DNA of 64,000 nt from Micromonospora carbonacea (GTDB lineage: Bacteria; Actinomycetota; Actinomycetes; Mycobacteriales; Micromonosporaceae): NCBI RefSeq assembly GCF_014205165.1, contig NZ_JACHMZ010000001.1:744001-808000 (forward strand), given 5' to 3'. Numbering within the stretch: position 1 is the stretch's first letter; every line of letters begins with the position of its first letter. Under the pieces are notes generated by a model. It saw nothing but the letters and a program-made list of their open reading frames with translations. It searched no databases and was not told the origin of the DNA. A program made the position numbers and the translations under genes. Positions 50,196 through 57,999 of the stretch are shown here, piece after piece.

Positions 50196-50250
50196 GGCAA
50201 GGAAGGGCCCCTTGTTAACGCCTGCGGTAGAGAAGGGTCCCCCTCTCACC
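50196..50250 (+). repeat. dispersed repeat copy R4
   Basis: About 55 bp beginning GGGCAAGGAAGGGCCCC, with GTTAACGCC and GCGGTAGAG in the middle and TCCCCCTCTCACC at the end. It is the most diverged copy and is the only one not beside a stop codon; it lies between divergent genes. Confidence 0.8.
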
Positions 50251-50346
50251 GCCCTCCGCCGGGCCGGGGAAGTCCGCCCGGTGGCGTTCACCGGATCGAC
50301 ACCGGTCGTCCCCGCCCGCGGCATCCGGGGCACCTACACAGAGCTC

Positions 50347-51234
50347 ATGGCTGTTCTGCCCGTCGCTGGCGTTCCCCTGACGACCAGCGGATACACCGTG
50401 TCGATCGCCGACGACCCCCGTCAGGTCGCGGCCGCGCAGCGACTGCGCCACGAGGTCTTCGCCACCGAGCTCGGGGCCACCCTGCGCCCCGGTCCGGCCG
50501 GCCTGGACGCCGACGACCTCGACCCCTACTGCGACCACCTGATCGTCCGCGAGGAGCGCACCGGGGCGGTGGTCGGGACGTACCGGCTGCTGCCGCCCGG
50601 CCGGACCCCGCGCCGGTACGCGGAGGCCGAGTTCGACCTCACCGCGCTCGACCCGCTGCGGGACGTCCTGGTGGAGGCCGGTCGGTCCTGCGTCCACCCG
50701 GCGCACCGCTCCGGCGCGGTGATCAACCTGATGTGGACCGGCATCACCCGCTACCTGCACCTGCGCGGGTCGCGCTGGCTGGGCGGCTGCGCCTCCGTGC
50801 CGGTCGACGACGGCGGGCTGCTCGCCGCCGGCGTCTGGGAGCACGTCCGGGCCCGGCACCTGGCCCCGCCGCCGCTGCGGGTCCGGCCGCTGCGCCCCTG
50901 GCTGGCCGAGCCGCGCGCCGCTGAGCCGCCCGTCGCGGGGCCGCGCGTCGCGGGGCCGCGCGTCGGCGCCGGGCAGGCCGCCGCCGGGCCCGACACCACC
51001 GCCCCGCACGCCGTCGCGACGCCCACCACCACCGCGCCCGGCGATCCGCGCCCGGCCGGGCGGGTCGCGCTGCCGCCGCTGCTGCGCGGGTACCTGCGGC
51101 TGGGCGCCTGGGTGGCCGGCGAGCCGGCGTACGACCCGGACTTCCGGGTCGCCGACTTCTACGTGATCTTCTCGCTGGACCGGATGAGCCCTCGCCACCT
51201 GCGGCACTTCCTCGGCGACGGGGGCGGGCGGTGA
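50347..51234 (+). CDS. OlsB-like N-acyltransferase (ornithine-lipid synthesis step 1)
   Basis: A 295-residue GNAT-superfamily acyltransferase of the OlsB/Acetyltransf_5 type, which attaches a 3-hydroxyacyl chain to ornithine. Motifs are QVAAAQRLRHEVFATELGA, DPYCDHLIVREERTGAVVGT, YRLLPPG, FDLTALDPLRDVLVEAGRSC and the strand LGGCASVPVD. A low-complexity Pro/Ala/Gly-rich insertion of about 50 residues (about 190-240) separates the core from the conserved C-terminal YLRLGAWVAGEPAYDPDF. The next gene overlaps (GTGA) and encodes an OlsA-like enzyme. Ornithine as acceptor is inferred from the gene pair. Confidence 0.82.
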   Translation: MAVLPVAGVPLTTSGYTVSIADDPRQVAAAQRLRHEVFATELGATLRPGPAGLDADDLDPYCDHLIVREERTGAVVGTYRLLPPGRTPRRYAEAEFDLTALDPLRDVLVEAGRSCVHPAHRSGAVINLMWTGITRYLHLRGSRWLGGCASVPVDDGGLLAAGVWEHVRARHLAPPPLRVRPLRPWLAEPRAAEPPVAGPRVAGPRVGAGQAAAGPDTTAPHAVATPTTTAPGDPRPAGRVALPPLLRGYLRLGAWVAGEPAYDPDFRVADFYVIFSLDRMSPRHLRHFLGDGGGR

Positions 51235-52223
51235 CCGCCCGCCACGACCTCTGGCGGCCGGTCTCCGGCTGCGACGCGGACTGCCTGCCCGGCCCGGGGG
51301 ACACCCCCACCGTGCCGGTCGCCCGCCGGCTCGGGCGGCTGGCGGCCGTACTCCTGATGCTGGTGGCCGGCGCGGCGCTGGCCGGGCTGCTGCCGGTGCT
51401 GCCGGCCCGGGAGCGGCGGGCCGCGCTGCGCGGCTGGGCCCGGGGCGCGGCCCGGGCCTGCGGCGTGCGGCTGGTGGTCCGGGGCCGGCTGCCCCGGCGG
51501 CCGTCGCTCGTGGTCGCCAACCACGCGTCGTGGCTGGACGTGCTCGCGCTGCTGGCCGTGGCGCCGGCCCGGGTCCTGGCCAAGCGCGAGGTGCGCCGCT
51601 GGCCGCTGGTCGGGCCGCTGGCCGTCGCGGTGGGCACCCTCTTCGTGGACCGCGCGCGCCCCCGGGCGCTGCCCGCCGCCGTGCGCCGGGTCGCCGCCGC
51701 GCTGCGGGCCGGTCACCCGGTCGCGGTCTTTCCCGAGGGTACGACGTGGTGCGGCGCGGCCGTGGGCTGCCGGCCGGGCGGCGGGTTCCGTCCCGCCGTG
51801 TTCCAGGCGGCGGTCGACGCGGGCGCGCCGGTCGTCCCGGTCCGGATCGGCTACCACCTGGCCGCCGCTGCGCCGGCCCCCGGCCTCCCGGCCGCTCCCG
51901 CCGGTGGGCCGACGACCGTCGGCGCCTTCCTCGGCGCGGAGAGTCTGGGCCGGTCGGTCTGGCGGGTCCTGGCGACCCGGGGGCTCACGGTGACGGTGAC
52001 GGCGACCGCCGCGCTGCACCCCGGGCGGGACGCGGACCGGCGGCGGCTCGCCCGGATCGCCGAGTCGGCGGTCCACCTCGTGCCGCCCCGGGCCGCCGCT
52101 GCGGCCGTCCCGCCCCGGGCCGCCGTCCCGGTGCTGCCGCTCGCGCCCGGGTCGCCTCGGGTCGCCGGCACGCAGGTCGGCCCGACGTCCCCCGCCGCCG
52201 CGCAGGTCGGCCTCGCGGCCTGA
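51231..52223 (+). CDS. OlsA-like 1-acyl-glycerol/lyso-ornithine-lipid acyltransferase
   Basis: A 330-residue PlsC-family acyltransferase that would add the second acyl chain. A transmembrane helix (about residues 36-56) precedes the catalytic NHASWLDVLALLAV motif (HX4D), AVAVGTLFVDRARPR, and FPEGTTWCG (substrate-binding FPEG). The C-terminal 70 residues are Pro/Ala-rich and non-conserved. The GTG start overlaps the OlsB-like stop. The gene order is olsB-olsA, as in many ornithine-lipid producers. A role in general phosphatidate synthesis is the main alternative. Confidence 0.85.
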   Translation: MTARHDLWRPVSGCDADCLPGPGDTPTVPVARRLGRLAAVLLMLVAGAALAGLLPVLPARERRAALRGWARGAARACGVRLVVRGRLPRRPSLVVANHASWLDVLALLAVAPARVLAKREVRRWPLVGPLAVAVGTLFVDRARPRALPAAVRRVAAALRAGHPVAVFPEGTTWCGAAVGCRPGGGFRPAVFQAAVDAGAPVVPVRIGYHLAAAAPAPGLPAAPAGGPTTVGAFLGAESLGRSVWRVLATRGLTVTVTATAALHPGRDADRRRLARIAESAVHLVPPRAAAAAVPPRAAVPVLPLAPGSPRVAGTQVGPTSPAAAQVGLAA

Positions 52224-52246
52224 CGCGTCCCCGACACGCGACAGTC

Positions 52247-52276
52247 TTGTTCGGTCGCGATGTATCGCGTTATTCT
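52247..52276 (+). promoter_or_regulatory. promoter of the DUF4097-PadR operon
   Basis: TTGTTC and TATTCT are 18 nt apart. The predicted start lies about 40 nt before the ATG at 52327. Confidence 0.65.
52256..52269. promoter_or_regulatory. putative PadR operator inside the promoter spacer
   Basis: CGCGAT-GT-ATCGCG, an almost perfect 14-bp palindrome located exactly between -35 and -10, where a bound repressor would block RNA polymerase. It resembles ATCGCGAT-rich PadR operators. Confidence 0.6.
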
Positions 52277-52326
52277 GCCACCGGAGGAGCGCGCCGCCGG
52301 GGCGCGCCCGCCGGCGGGAGGATGCC

Positions 52327-53154
52327 ATGCCCAGGTGGACCGTCGACCGCCCACAGCGGCTCACCCTCGACGAGCCGGTCACCGCCCTGCACGTCCGGCT
52401 GGTGACCGGGCGGCTCGCCGTCGTCGGCACGGACGGCCCGGCCCGGGTGGACGTCACCCGGGTCAGCAGCCGGCCCGTGCTCGTCGAGCAGCACGACGGG
52501 GTGCTGACCGTCCGGCACGAACGCCGACCGAGGTGGCCCGGGCTGCTCTGGTGGCTCGGCCGGCTCGGCCGGCGCTTCCGGGCCGACGTCTCGATCGCCG
52601 TGCCCGCCGACGTGCTGGCCGACCTCGGGCTGGTCGACGGCTCGCTGGTCGCCTCGGGCCTGAGCCGGGAGACGCGCGCCGACGTCACGGCGGGCCAGAT
52701 CGCCCTGATGGGTGTGCGGGGCCGCACCACCGCGAAGATCGTCTCCGGGCCGGTGGAGGCCCTGGGGGTGGCCGGGGACCTGAGCCTGGAGACCGTCTCC
52801 GGGGAGGTCGTCCTCGCCGACGGCACCGTCGGCACGGTGCGCGCGCACACCGTCTCCGGCGAGATCACCTGCGACCTGGACACCCAGCGCGGCGGCGAGA
52901 TCCGGCTGAGCACCATCTCCGGCCGGATCACCGTCCGGGTCCGCGAGGACAGCGACCTCGACGTCCGCCTGCACACCACCGCCGGCCGGATCACCAGCGG
53001 GTTCCCGCAGGTGCGCGACGGAAGCGGGCTCGGCGGCGTGCGGGACAGCGCGGGGGTCCTCGGCACCGGCGCGGGTAGGCTCTGGGCGTCCGCGACCTCC
53101 GGCAGCATCGCGCTGCTCGCCCGTCCGGTCGACGACGCTGAGGAGCTGCCGTGA
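52327..53154 (+). CDS. DUF4097-family beta-helix protein
   Basis: A 275-residue protein with a repetitive beta-strand pattern. Repeats such as VSGPVEALGVAGDLSLETVS, VSGEVVLADGTVGTVRAHTV, VSGEITCDLDTQRGGEIRL and ISGRITVRVREDSDLDVRL have the period typical of DUF4097 putative adhesins. There is no signal peptide; a Trp-rich short segment (GLLWWLGRLGRRF) is near residue 78. The ATG follows GGGAGGATGCC. It is co-translated with a PadR repressor through a GTGA overlap. Function is unknown; in this operon it may act as a cytosolic sensor or scaffold. Confidence 0.84.
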   Translation: MPRWTVDRPQRLTLDEPVTALHVRLVTGRLAVVGTDGPARVDVTRVSSRPVLVEQHDGVLTVRHERRPRWPGLLWWLGRLGRRFRADVSIAVPADVLADLGLVDGSLVASGLSRETRADVTAGQIALMGVRGRTTAKIVSGPVEALGVAGDLSLETVSGEVVLADGTVGTVRAHTVSGEITCDLDTQRGGEIRLSTISGRITVRVREDSDLDVRLHTTAGRITSGFPQVRDGSGLGGVRDSAGVLGTGAGRLWASATSGSIALLARPVDDAEELP

Positions 53155-53774
53155 CCACCGTGTTCAGCCACGGGCGGCTCCGGCTCTATCTGCTCAAGCT
53201 GCTCGACGACGGCCCGAAGCACGGCTACGAGCTGATCCGGCTGCTGGAGGACCGCTTCCTCGGCCTGTACGCGCCGAGCGCCGGCACGATCTACCCCCGG
53301 CTCCAGCGGCTGGAGGCGGAGGGGCGGGTGACCCACACCGCCGCCGGTGGCCGCAAGGTCTACGACATCACCGAGGCGGGCCGGGCCGAGCTGCGCCAGC
53401 GGGCCGCCGAGCTGGCCACCCTGGAGTCCGACATCAGCTCGTCGGTGGCCGACCTCTCCGCCCTGGCCGGCGAGATCCGCTCCGAGGTACGCGGGTCGGT
53501 GCGCGACCTCAAGCGGGAGCTGCGCGAGGCGACCCGGCGGACGCGCCAGTCCCGCCGTACCCCGTGGGAGGCCGCGTCGCCCCCGGGCCCGGCGCGGTCC
53601 GCCGCCCCCGCCGGCTCCTCGCCGCTGCTGGCCGAGCTCGACGACCGGTTGGCCGCGTTCACCGTCGAGGTCGACGCGTTGACGCGGGCGGGCCGGCTCG
53701 ACGACGTCCAGCTCCGCGCGGCGATCCGGGTCCTCGACGGCGCCCTGGACGGGCTGCGCCGGCTGCTGCGCTAG
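53151..53774 (+). CDS. PadR-family transcriptional repressor
   Basis: A 207-residue regulator. The winged helix is LYLLKLLDDGPKHGYELIRL followed by APSAGTIYPRLQRLEAEGRV and the wing TAAGGRKVYDITEAGRAELR. A long helical C-terminal region (about 90-200) contains an Arg-rich stretch (RELREATRRTRQSRR) and the VEVDALTRAGRLDDVQLRAA end, longer than the shortest PadR class. The GTG overlaps the preceding stop. The palindrome inside the promoter makes autorepression likely. The inducer is unknown. Confidence 0.92.
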   Translation: MTTVFSHGRLRLYLLKLLDDGPKHGYELIRLLEDRFLGLYAPSAGTIYPRLQRLEAEGRVTHTAAGGRKVYDITEAGRAELRQRAAELATLESDISSSVADLSALAGEIRSEVRGSVRDLKRELREATRRTRQSRRTPWEAASPPGPARSAAPAGSSPLLAELDDRLAAFTVEVDALTRAGRLDDVQLRAAIRVLDGALDGLRRLLR

Positions 53775-53819
53775 CCGACCCCGGGCCGGCCCGGGGCCGG
53801 CGCGGAAGCGGCCCGGAGT

Positions 53820-53847
53820 TCTCAGGGAGTTTCCAGCAACCGCCCAG
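53820..53847 (+). promoter_or_regulatory. 11-bp direct repeats upstream of the OmpR-type regulator
   Basis: TCTCAG (53820), TTCCAG (53831) and GCCCAG (53842) are spaced exactly 11 bp apart, on one DNA face. The first two match the array before the HtrA gene (56141-56169). It is likely a binding site for the adjacent regulator. Confidence 0.6.
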
Positions 53848-53869
53848 CGCCGACGCAGCGAGGTCACGG

Positions 53870-54583
53870 ATGATGGTCGGCATGGCCGCTACCCAGACCG
53901 AGGCGCGACTGCTCGTCGTCGAGGACGATCCCAACATCCTCGAACTGCTCTCCGCGAGCCTCCGCTTCGCCGGCTTCGACGTGGCCACCGCGACCAGCGG
54001 GAGCGCCGCGCTGCACGCCGCCAAGGACCACCGCCCCGACCTGGTGGTCCTCGACGTGATGCTCCCCGACCTCGACGGCTTCGAGGTCATCCGGATGCTC
54101 CGCGAGGGCGGCACCCGGACCCCGGTGGTCTTCCTGACGGCCCGGGACGCCACCGACGACAAGATCCGCGGGCTGACCCTGGGCGGCGACGACTACGTCA
54201 CCAAGCCGTTCAGCCTGGAGGAGCTCACGGCCCGGATCCGCGCCGTGCTGCGCCGCACGGCCAGCGGCGACCAGACGCCCTCCCGGCTCACCTTCGCCGA
54301 CCTGGAGCTGGACGAGGAGACCCACGAGGTGCACCGGGCCGGGCAGCGCGTGCAGCTCTCGCCGACCGAGTTCAAGCTGCTGCGCTACCTGATGCTCAAC
54401 GCCAACCGGGTGCTGTCCAAGGCGCAGATCCTCGACCACGTGTGGAACTACGACTTCCGGGGCGACGACAACATCGTCGAGTCCTACATCTCCTACCTGC
54501 GGCGCAAGGTCGACAACACCCAGCCCCGGCTGATCCACACTCTGCGCGGCGTGGGATACGTGCTGCGCAAGCCGGCGGCGTGA
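53870..54583 (+). CDS. OmpR/PhoB-family response regulator
   Basis: A 237-residue regulator. The receiver domain begins ARLLVVEDDPNILELLSASL and has the phosphoacceptor Asp in VVLDVMLPDLDGF and the Lys in DDYVTKPFSLEEL. The winged-helix domain has LSPTEFKLLRYLMLNANRVL and the trans-activation loop DFRGDDNIVESYISYLRRK. Three ATGs start the frame; 53870 has AGGTCACGG upstream. The kinase gene overlaps its stop (GTGA) and an HtrA-type protease follows. It probably controls envelope protease expression by binding the TTCCAG repeats. Confidence 0.94.
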   Translation: MMVGMAATQTEARLLVVEDDPNILELLSASLRFAGFDVATATSGSAALHAAKDHRPDLVVLDVMLPDLDGFEVIRMLREGGTRTPVVFLTARDATDDKIRGLTLGGDDYVTKPFSLEELTARIRAVLRRTASGDQTPSRLTFADLELDEETHEVHRAGQRVQLSPTEFKLLRYLMLNANRVLSKAQILDHVWNYDFRGDDNIVESYISYLRRKVDNTQPRLIHTLRGVGYVLRKPAA

Positions 54584-56139
54584 ACGCCGTCGCGCTGGCG
54601 AAGGGGCGGCTGCGGAGCGTACCGCTGCGGGTGAAGCTGGTGGCGGCGGTGCTGACGCTGGTCGCCGCGGCCCTGCTGGTGATCAGCTCCCTGACCACCT
54701 ATTTCCTGCGCAACTACCTGGTCGCCCAGGTCGACGTCGAGCTGAACGCCTCGGTGGACAACATCGAGACCACCCTGATCACGGCCCAGCCCACGCGGTC
54801 GGTCGTGCCCACCGACTACCTGGTGGTGGCCACCGACCGGCGTTCCGGGGCGGTGTCGGTCACCGAGTACGACCGGGGCCGGTTCCGCATCGAGGACCTG
54901 CCGTCCTGGCCGAGCGACGCGGCCGGCTTCGCGGCCAAGGTCGGCAAGCCACGGACGGTCCCGGCCCGCGACAGCGGGGTGCGCTGGCGGATCATCTACG
55001 CCGAGCTGCCGAACGGGCAGATGGTGGCCATCGCACAGAACCTCACCGACGTCGACCTGGCGGTCAAGCGGCTGGTCTGGATAGACCTGCTGGTCGGCGG
55101 GGCGGTGCTGATCCTGCTCGCGTCCATCGGCGCGGCGATCGTGCGGACCAGCCTCAAGCCGCTGGTGGAGATCGAGCGCACCGCCGCCGCCATCGCCGGT
55201 GGCGACCTGACCCGGCGGGTGCCCGACCCGGAGGACGGCGAGCCCTGCCCGACCTCGGAGCTGGGGCGGCTGTCCCGGGCCCTGAACACGATGCTGGCCC
55301 AGATCGAGGCCGCCTTCACCGCCCGCGCGGCCTCGGAGATCGCCGCCCGCTCGGCCGAGGCGGGCGCGCGGGACGCGGCCGCCGCGGCGCAGGCGTCCGA
55401 GGCGCGGGCCCGCCGCTCGGAGGAGCGGATGCGGCAGTTCGTCGCAGACGCCTCGCACGAGCTGCGTACCCCGTTGACCACCATCCGCGGCTTCGCCGAG
55501 CTGTACCGGCAGGGCGCGGCGCGGGCCCCGGAGGAGACCGCCGGCCTGCTGCGCCGCATCGAGGACGAGGCCGCCCGGATGGGGCTGCTGGTGGAGGACC
55601 TGCTGCTGCTCGCCCGGCTGGACCGGGAGCGGCCCCTCGCCCTCGGCCCGGTGGAGCTGCCGCTGCTGGCCGGCGACGCCGTGCAGGCCGCCCGGGTGGT
55701 GGCCCCCGACCGGCGCATCGAGCTGGAGATCGAGCCGGGCTCCGGGCCGCTGGTGGTGCTGGGCGACGACGCCCGGTTGCGGCAGGTGATCGGCAACCTG
55801 ATGACGAACGCGCTCACCCACACCCCGCCGGACGCCTCGGTGACGCTGCGGCTGCGTACCGAGCCGGGGAACCTGGCGGTGGTGGAGGTGGCCGACACCG
55901 GCCCGGGGCTCTCCCCGGAGCAGGCCGAGCGGGTGTTCGAGCGGTTCTACCGGGCCGACGCGGCCCGCACCCGGCGGGCCGGCGGGATGACCAGCACCGG
56001 GCTGGGGCTGGCCATCGTGGCGGCGCTGGTCGCCGCGCACCACGGCACCGTCGAGGTCGGCGAGACGCCGGGCGGGGGAGCGACCTTCCGGGTCCGGGTG
56101 CCGCTGCTGCCCGACAGCGGCGACGACCCGGGCGAGTGA
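54580..56139 (+). CDS. membrane sensor histidine kinase (HAMP-HisKA)
   Basis: A 519-residue kinase. TM1 (LVAAVLTLVAAALLVISSL) and TM2 (LLVGGAVLILLASIGAAIV) enclose an extracytoplasmic sensor of about 135 residues. A HAMP domain follows (VEIERTAAAIAGGDLTRRVP), then a long Ala/Glu/Arg helix, HisKA FVADASHELRTPLTTIRGFA with the phospho-His, and the HATPase with N-box NLMTNALTHTPP, VADTGPGLSPEQ and TSTGLGLAIVAALVAAHHG. GTG 54580 overlaps the regulator stop. It pairs with the regulator and HtrA, so it may sense misfolded envelope protein. Confidence 0.94.
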   Translation: MNAVALAKGRLRSVPLRVKLVAAVLTLVAAALLVISSLTTYFLRNYLVAQVDVELNASVDNIETTLITAQPTRSVVPTDYLVVATDRRSGAVSVTEYDRGRFRIEDLPSWPSDAAGFAAKVGKPRTVPARDSGVRWRIIYAELPNGQMVAIAQNLTDVDLAVKRLVWIDLLVGGAVLILLASIGAAIVRTSLKPLVEIERTAAAIAGGDLTRRVPDPEDGEPCPTSELGRLSRALNTMLAQIEAAFTARAASEIAARSAEAGARDAAAAAQASEARARRSEERMRQFVADASHELRTPLTTIRGFAELYRQGAARAPEETAGLLRRIEDEAARMGLLVEDLLLLARLDRERPLALGPVELPLLAGDAVQAARVVAPDRRIELEIEPGSGPLVVLGDDARLRQVIGNLMTNALTHTPPDASVTLRLRTEPGNLAVVEVADTGPGLSPEQAERVFERFYRADAARTRRAGGMTSTGLGLAIVAALVAAHHGTVEVGETPGGGATFRVRVPLLPDSGDDPGE

Positions 56140-56140
56140 C

Positions 56141-56169
56141 TTTCAGGGAACTTCCAGGCGGATTCCAGG
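56141..56169 (+). promoter_or_regulatory. three 11-bp direct repeats upstream of the HtrA gene
   Basis: TTTCAGG, TTCCAGG and TTCCAGG start at 56141, 56152 and 56163, exactly 11 bp apart. OmpR-family regulators bind such tandem sites. TCAGGGA-N2-TTCCAG is shared with the regulator's own upstream region. Confidence 0.65.
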
Positions 56170-56201
56170 CTCGTCGCAGTGGCATGGGAGAAGGTGGATG
56201 C

Positions 56202-57749
56202 ATGACCGAGTACGAGACCGACCCGCAGCGGCGACCGGCGCCCTCCGACGCCGAGCCGTCGCACCCCACCGCCGAGCTGTCCCGCGTCGAGACCGGGCAG
56301 TCCGACTCCCCGGCCGTCGAGCCCGCCGCTCCGGCCGCGCCCGCCGCCCACCCCACCTACCCAGGCCCCGCCGCGCCGGCCGCCGGGCAGCACGCCCCCG
56401 CCGGGCCCGTCGCCCCGGGTTCCGGCCCGCAGCCGTACGGCGGCCCGGCCACCCCGTCCGCGCCGCCGTACCCGGTGTCGGGGCAGCCGCAGCCGGCCGG
56501 GCCGTACCCCAACAGCCCCTGGCAGCCCCAGCACGCCGGGCAGCACTCCGCCGGGCAGCACTCCGGCTGGGCCGCGGGGGGCCAGCACGGTCCGGCGGCC
56601 CCCGGGTACGCCCCGCACGCCGGTGGTCCCGCGTACCCGGGCGGCCCGGTGCCGCCGCAGCACCCCGGCCAGCCGGTGCCGGCGTGGGCGCAGGCCCCGA
56701 AGCCGAGCCGGGTGGCCAAGCTGGCCGGCGCCGGGGTGGCGGTGTTCGCGTTGATGCTCGGCTCCGGCGTGGCCGGCGGCGCGCTCGCGCTCGCCGTCGA
56801 CGGCAACTCGGGCGGGATCACCCGCACCTACTCGGCCGCGCCGGTGCTCAACAGCGCCGACCTGCCGAAGATCGCCGCGTCCGTGCAGGACAGCGTGGTC
56901 TCGATCAGCACCGGCAGCGGTGAGGGCTCCGGGGTCATCCTCTCCGAGGACGGCTACGTGCTGACCAACAACCACGTGGTCGCCTCCGCCTCGGGCAAGA
57001 CCGTCAAGGTGGTCTTCGCCGACGGCAAGACCGCCGACGCGGAGATCGTCGGCACCGACCCGAAGACCGACCTGGCCGTGGTGAAGGCCGGCGGGGTCAG
57101 CGGGCTGAAGGCCGCCACGTTGGGCGACAGCGACGCGATGCAGGTCGGCGACCAGGTGCTCGCCCTGGGCAGCCCGCTGGGCCTGCAGGGCTCGGTCACC
57201 TCGGGCATCATCAGCGCCCGGGACCGCACCATCCAGGCCGGCGAGAGCCAGCAGCAGGACCCGCGGCAGGGGGTCAGCTCGATCGCCGGGCTGCTCCAGA
57301 CCGACGCCCCGATCAACCCGGGCAACTCCGGCGGCGCGCTGGTCAACACGCGGGGCGAGGTGATCGGCATCAACACCGCCATCGCCACCTCCGGGCAGAG
57401 CACCGGCAACATCGGCGTCGGCTTCGCCATCCCGAGCAACAAGGCCAAGGACGTGGCCGGCAAGCTCCAGCGCGGCGAGAAGGTCAGCCACCCCTCGCTC
57501 GGGGTGAGCGTGAGCCCGGCCGAGAACGGCGGCGCGGTGGTCGCGTCCGTCACCCCCGGCAGCGCCGCCGAGAAGGCCGGCATCCGGCAGGGCGACGTGA
57601 TCACCAAGTTCGGCGACACCGTGATCAACGACTCCGACGACCTGGTGGGCGCGGTCCAGGCCCGCAAGGTCGGCGACCGGGTCGAGGTGCAGTACCAGCG
57701 AAATGGATCGGCGGCGACGGCAACCGTGACGCTCGCCGAAACGTCGTAA
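56202..57749 (+). CDS. HtrA/DegP-type trypsin-like serine protease with PDZ domain
   Basis: A 515-residue membrane-anchored protease. A Pro/Gly/Ala-rich cytosolic N-terminus (about 1-170) precedes one helix (KLAGAGVAVFALMLGSGVAG), then the trypsin domain with catalytic His258 (LTNNHVVAS), Asp290 (PKTDLAVVK) and Ser376 (INPGNSGGALVN). A PDZ domain (about 430-515) ends the chain, with HPSLGVSVSPAENGGAVV and IRQGDVITKFGDTVI. ATG 56202 follows GAGAAGGTGG. It presumably degrades misfolded secreted proteins. It lies downstream of its likely two-component system, with its own regulatory repeats. Confidence 0.95.
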   Translation: MTEYETDPQRRPAPSDAEPSHPTAELSRVETGQSDSPAVEPAAPAAPAAHPTYPGPAAPAAGQHAPAGPVAPGSGPQPYGGPATPSAPPYPVSGQPQPAGPYPNSPWQPQHAGQHSAGQHSGWAAGGQHGPAAPGYAPHAGGPAYPGGPVPPQHPGQPVPAWAQAPKPSRVAKLAGAGVAVFALMLGSGVAGGALALAVDGNSGGITRTYSAAPVLNSADLPKIAASVQDSVVSISTGSGEGSGVILSEDGYVLTNNHVVASASGKTVKVVFADGKTADAEIVGTDPKTDLAVVKAGGVSGLKAATLGDSDAMQVGDQVLALGSPLGLQGSVTSGIISARDRTIQAGESQQQDPRQGVSSIAGLLQTDAPINPGNSGGALVNTRGEVIGINTAIATSGQSTGNIGVGFAIPSNKAKDVAGKLQRGEKVSHPSLGVSVSPAENGGAVVASVTPGSAAEKAGIRQGDVITKFGDTVINDSDDLVGAVQARKVGDRVEVQYQRNGSAATATVTLAETS

Positions 57750-57772
57750 CGACAGCAGACCTACCTCCTCCC

Positions 57773-57827
57773 GAAGGGCGGTGGGTGGCGGAGCCAAGGG
57801 GGTTGGCTTCGTCACCCGCCGCCCTTC
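57773..57827 (+). terminator. terminator after the HtrA gene
   Basis: GAAGGGCGGTGGGTG pairs with CACCCGCCGCCCTTC (one mismatch), and AGCCAA/TTGGCT continues the stem inside. It starts 24 nt after the stop codon. Confidence 0.8.
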
Positions 57828-57999
57828 GCCCTTCCCGACCCGCCGGAGCCGTCGCGGGCGCAGGCCGTTCACCCGGACCGGGTGAGCCGCGCTCACCCCC
57901 GGCCGTCCGGCCCTGCCCGTGCCGGGCCCGTTCCGTTTGGCCCGACCGGGGCCGGGAAAGCCCGCAGACCACGCGCGCTGGGACCACCGGGGAGGACTC

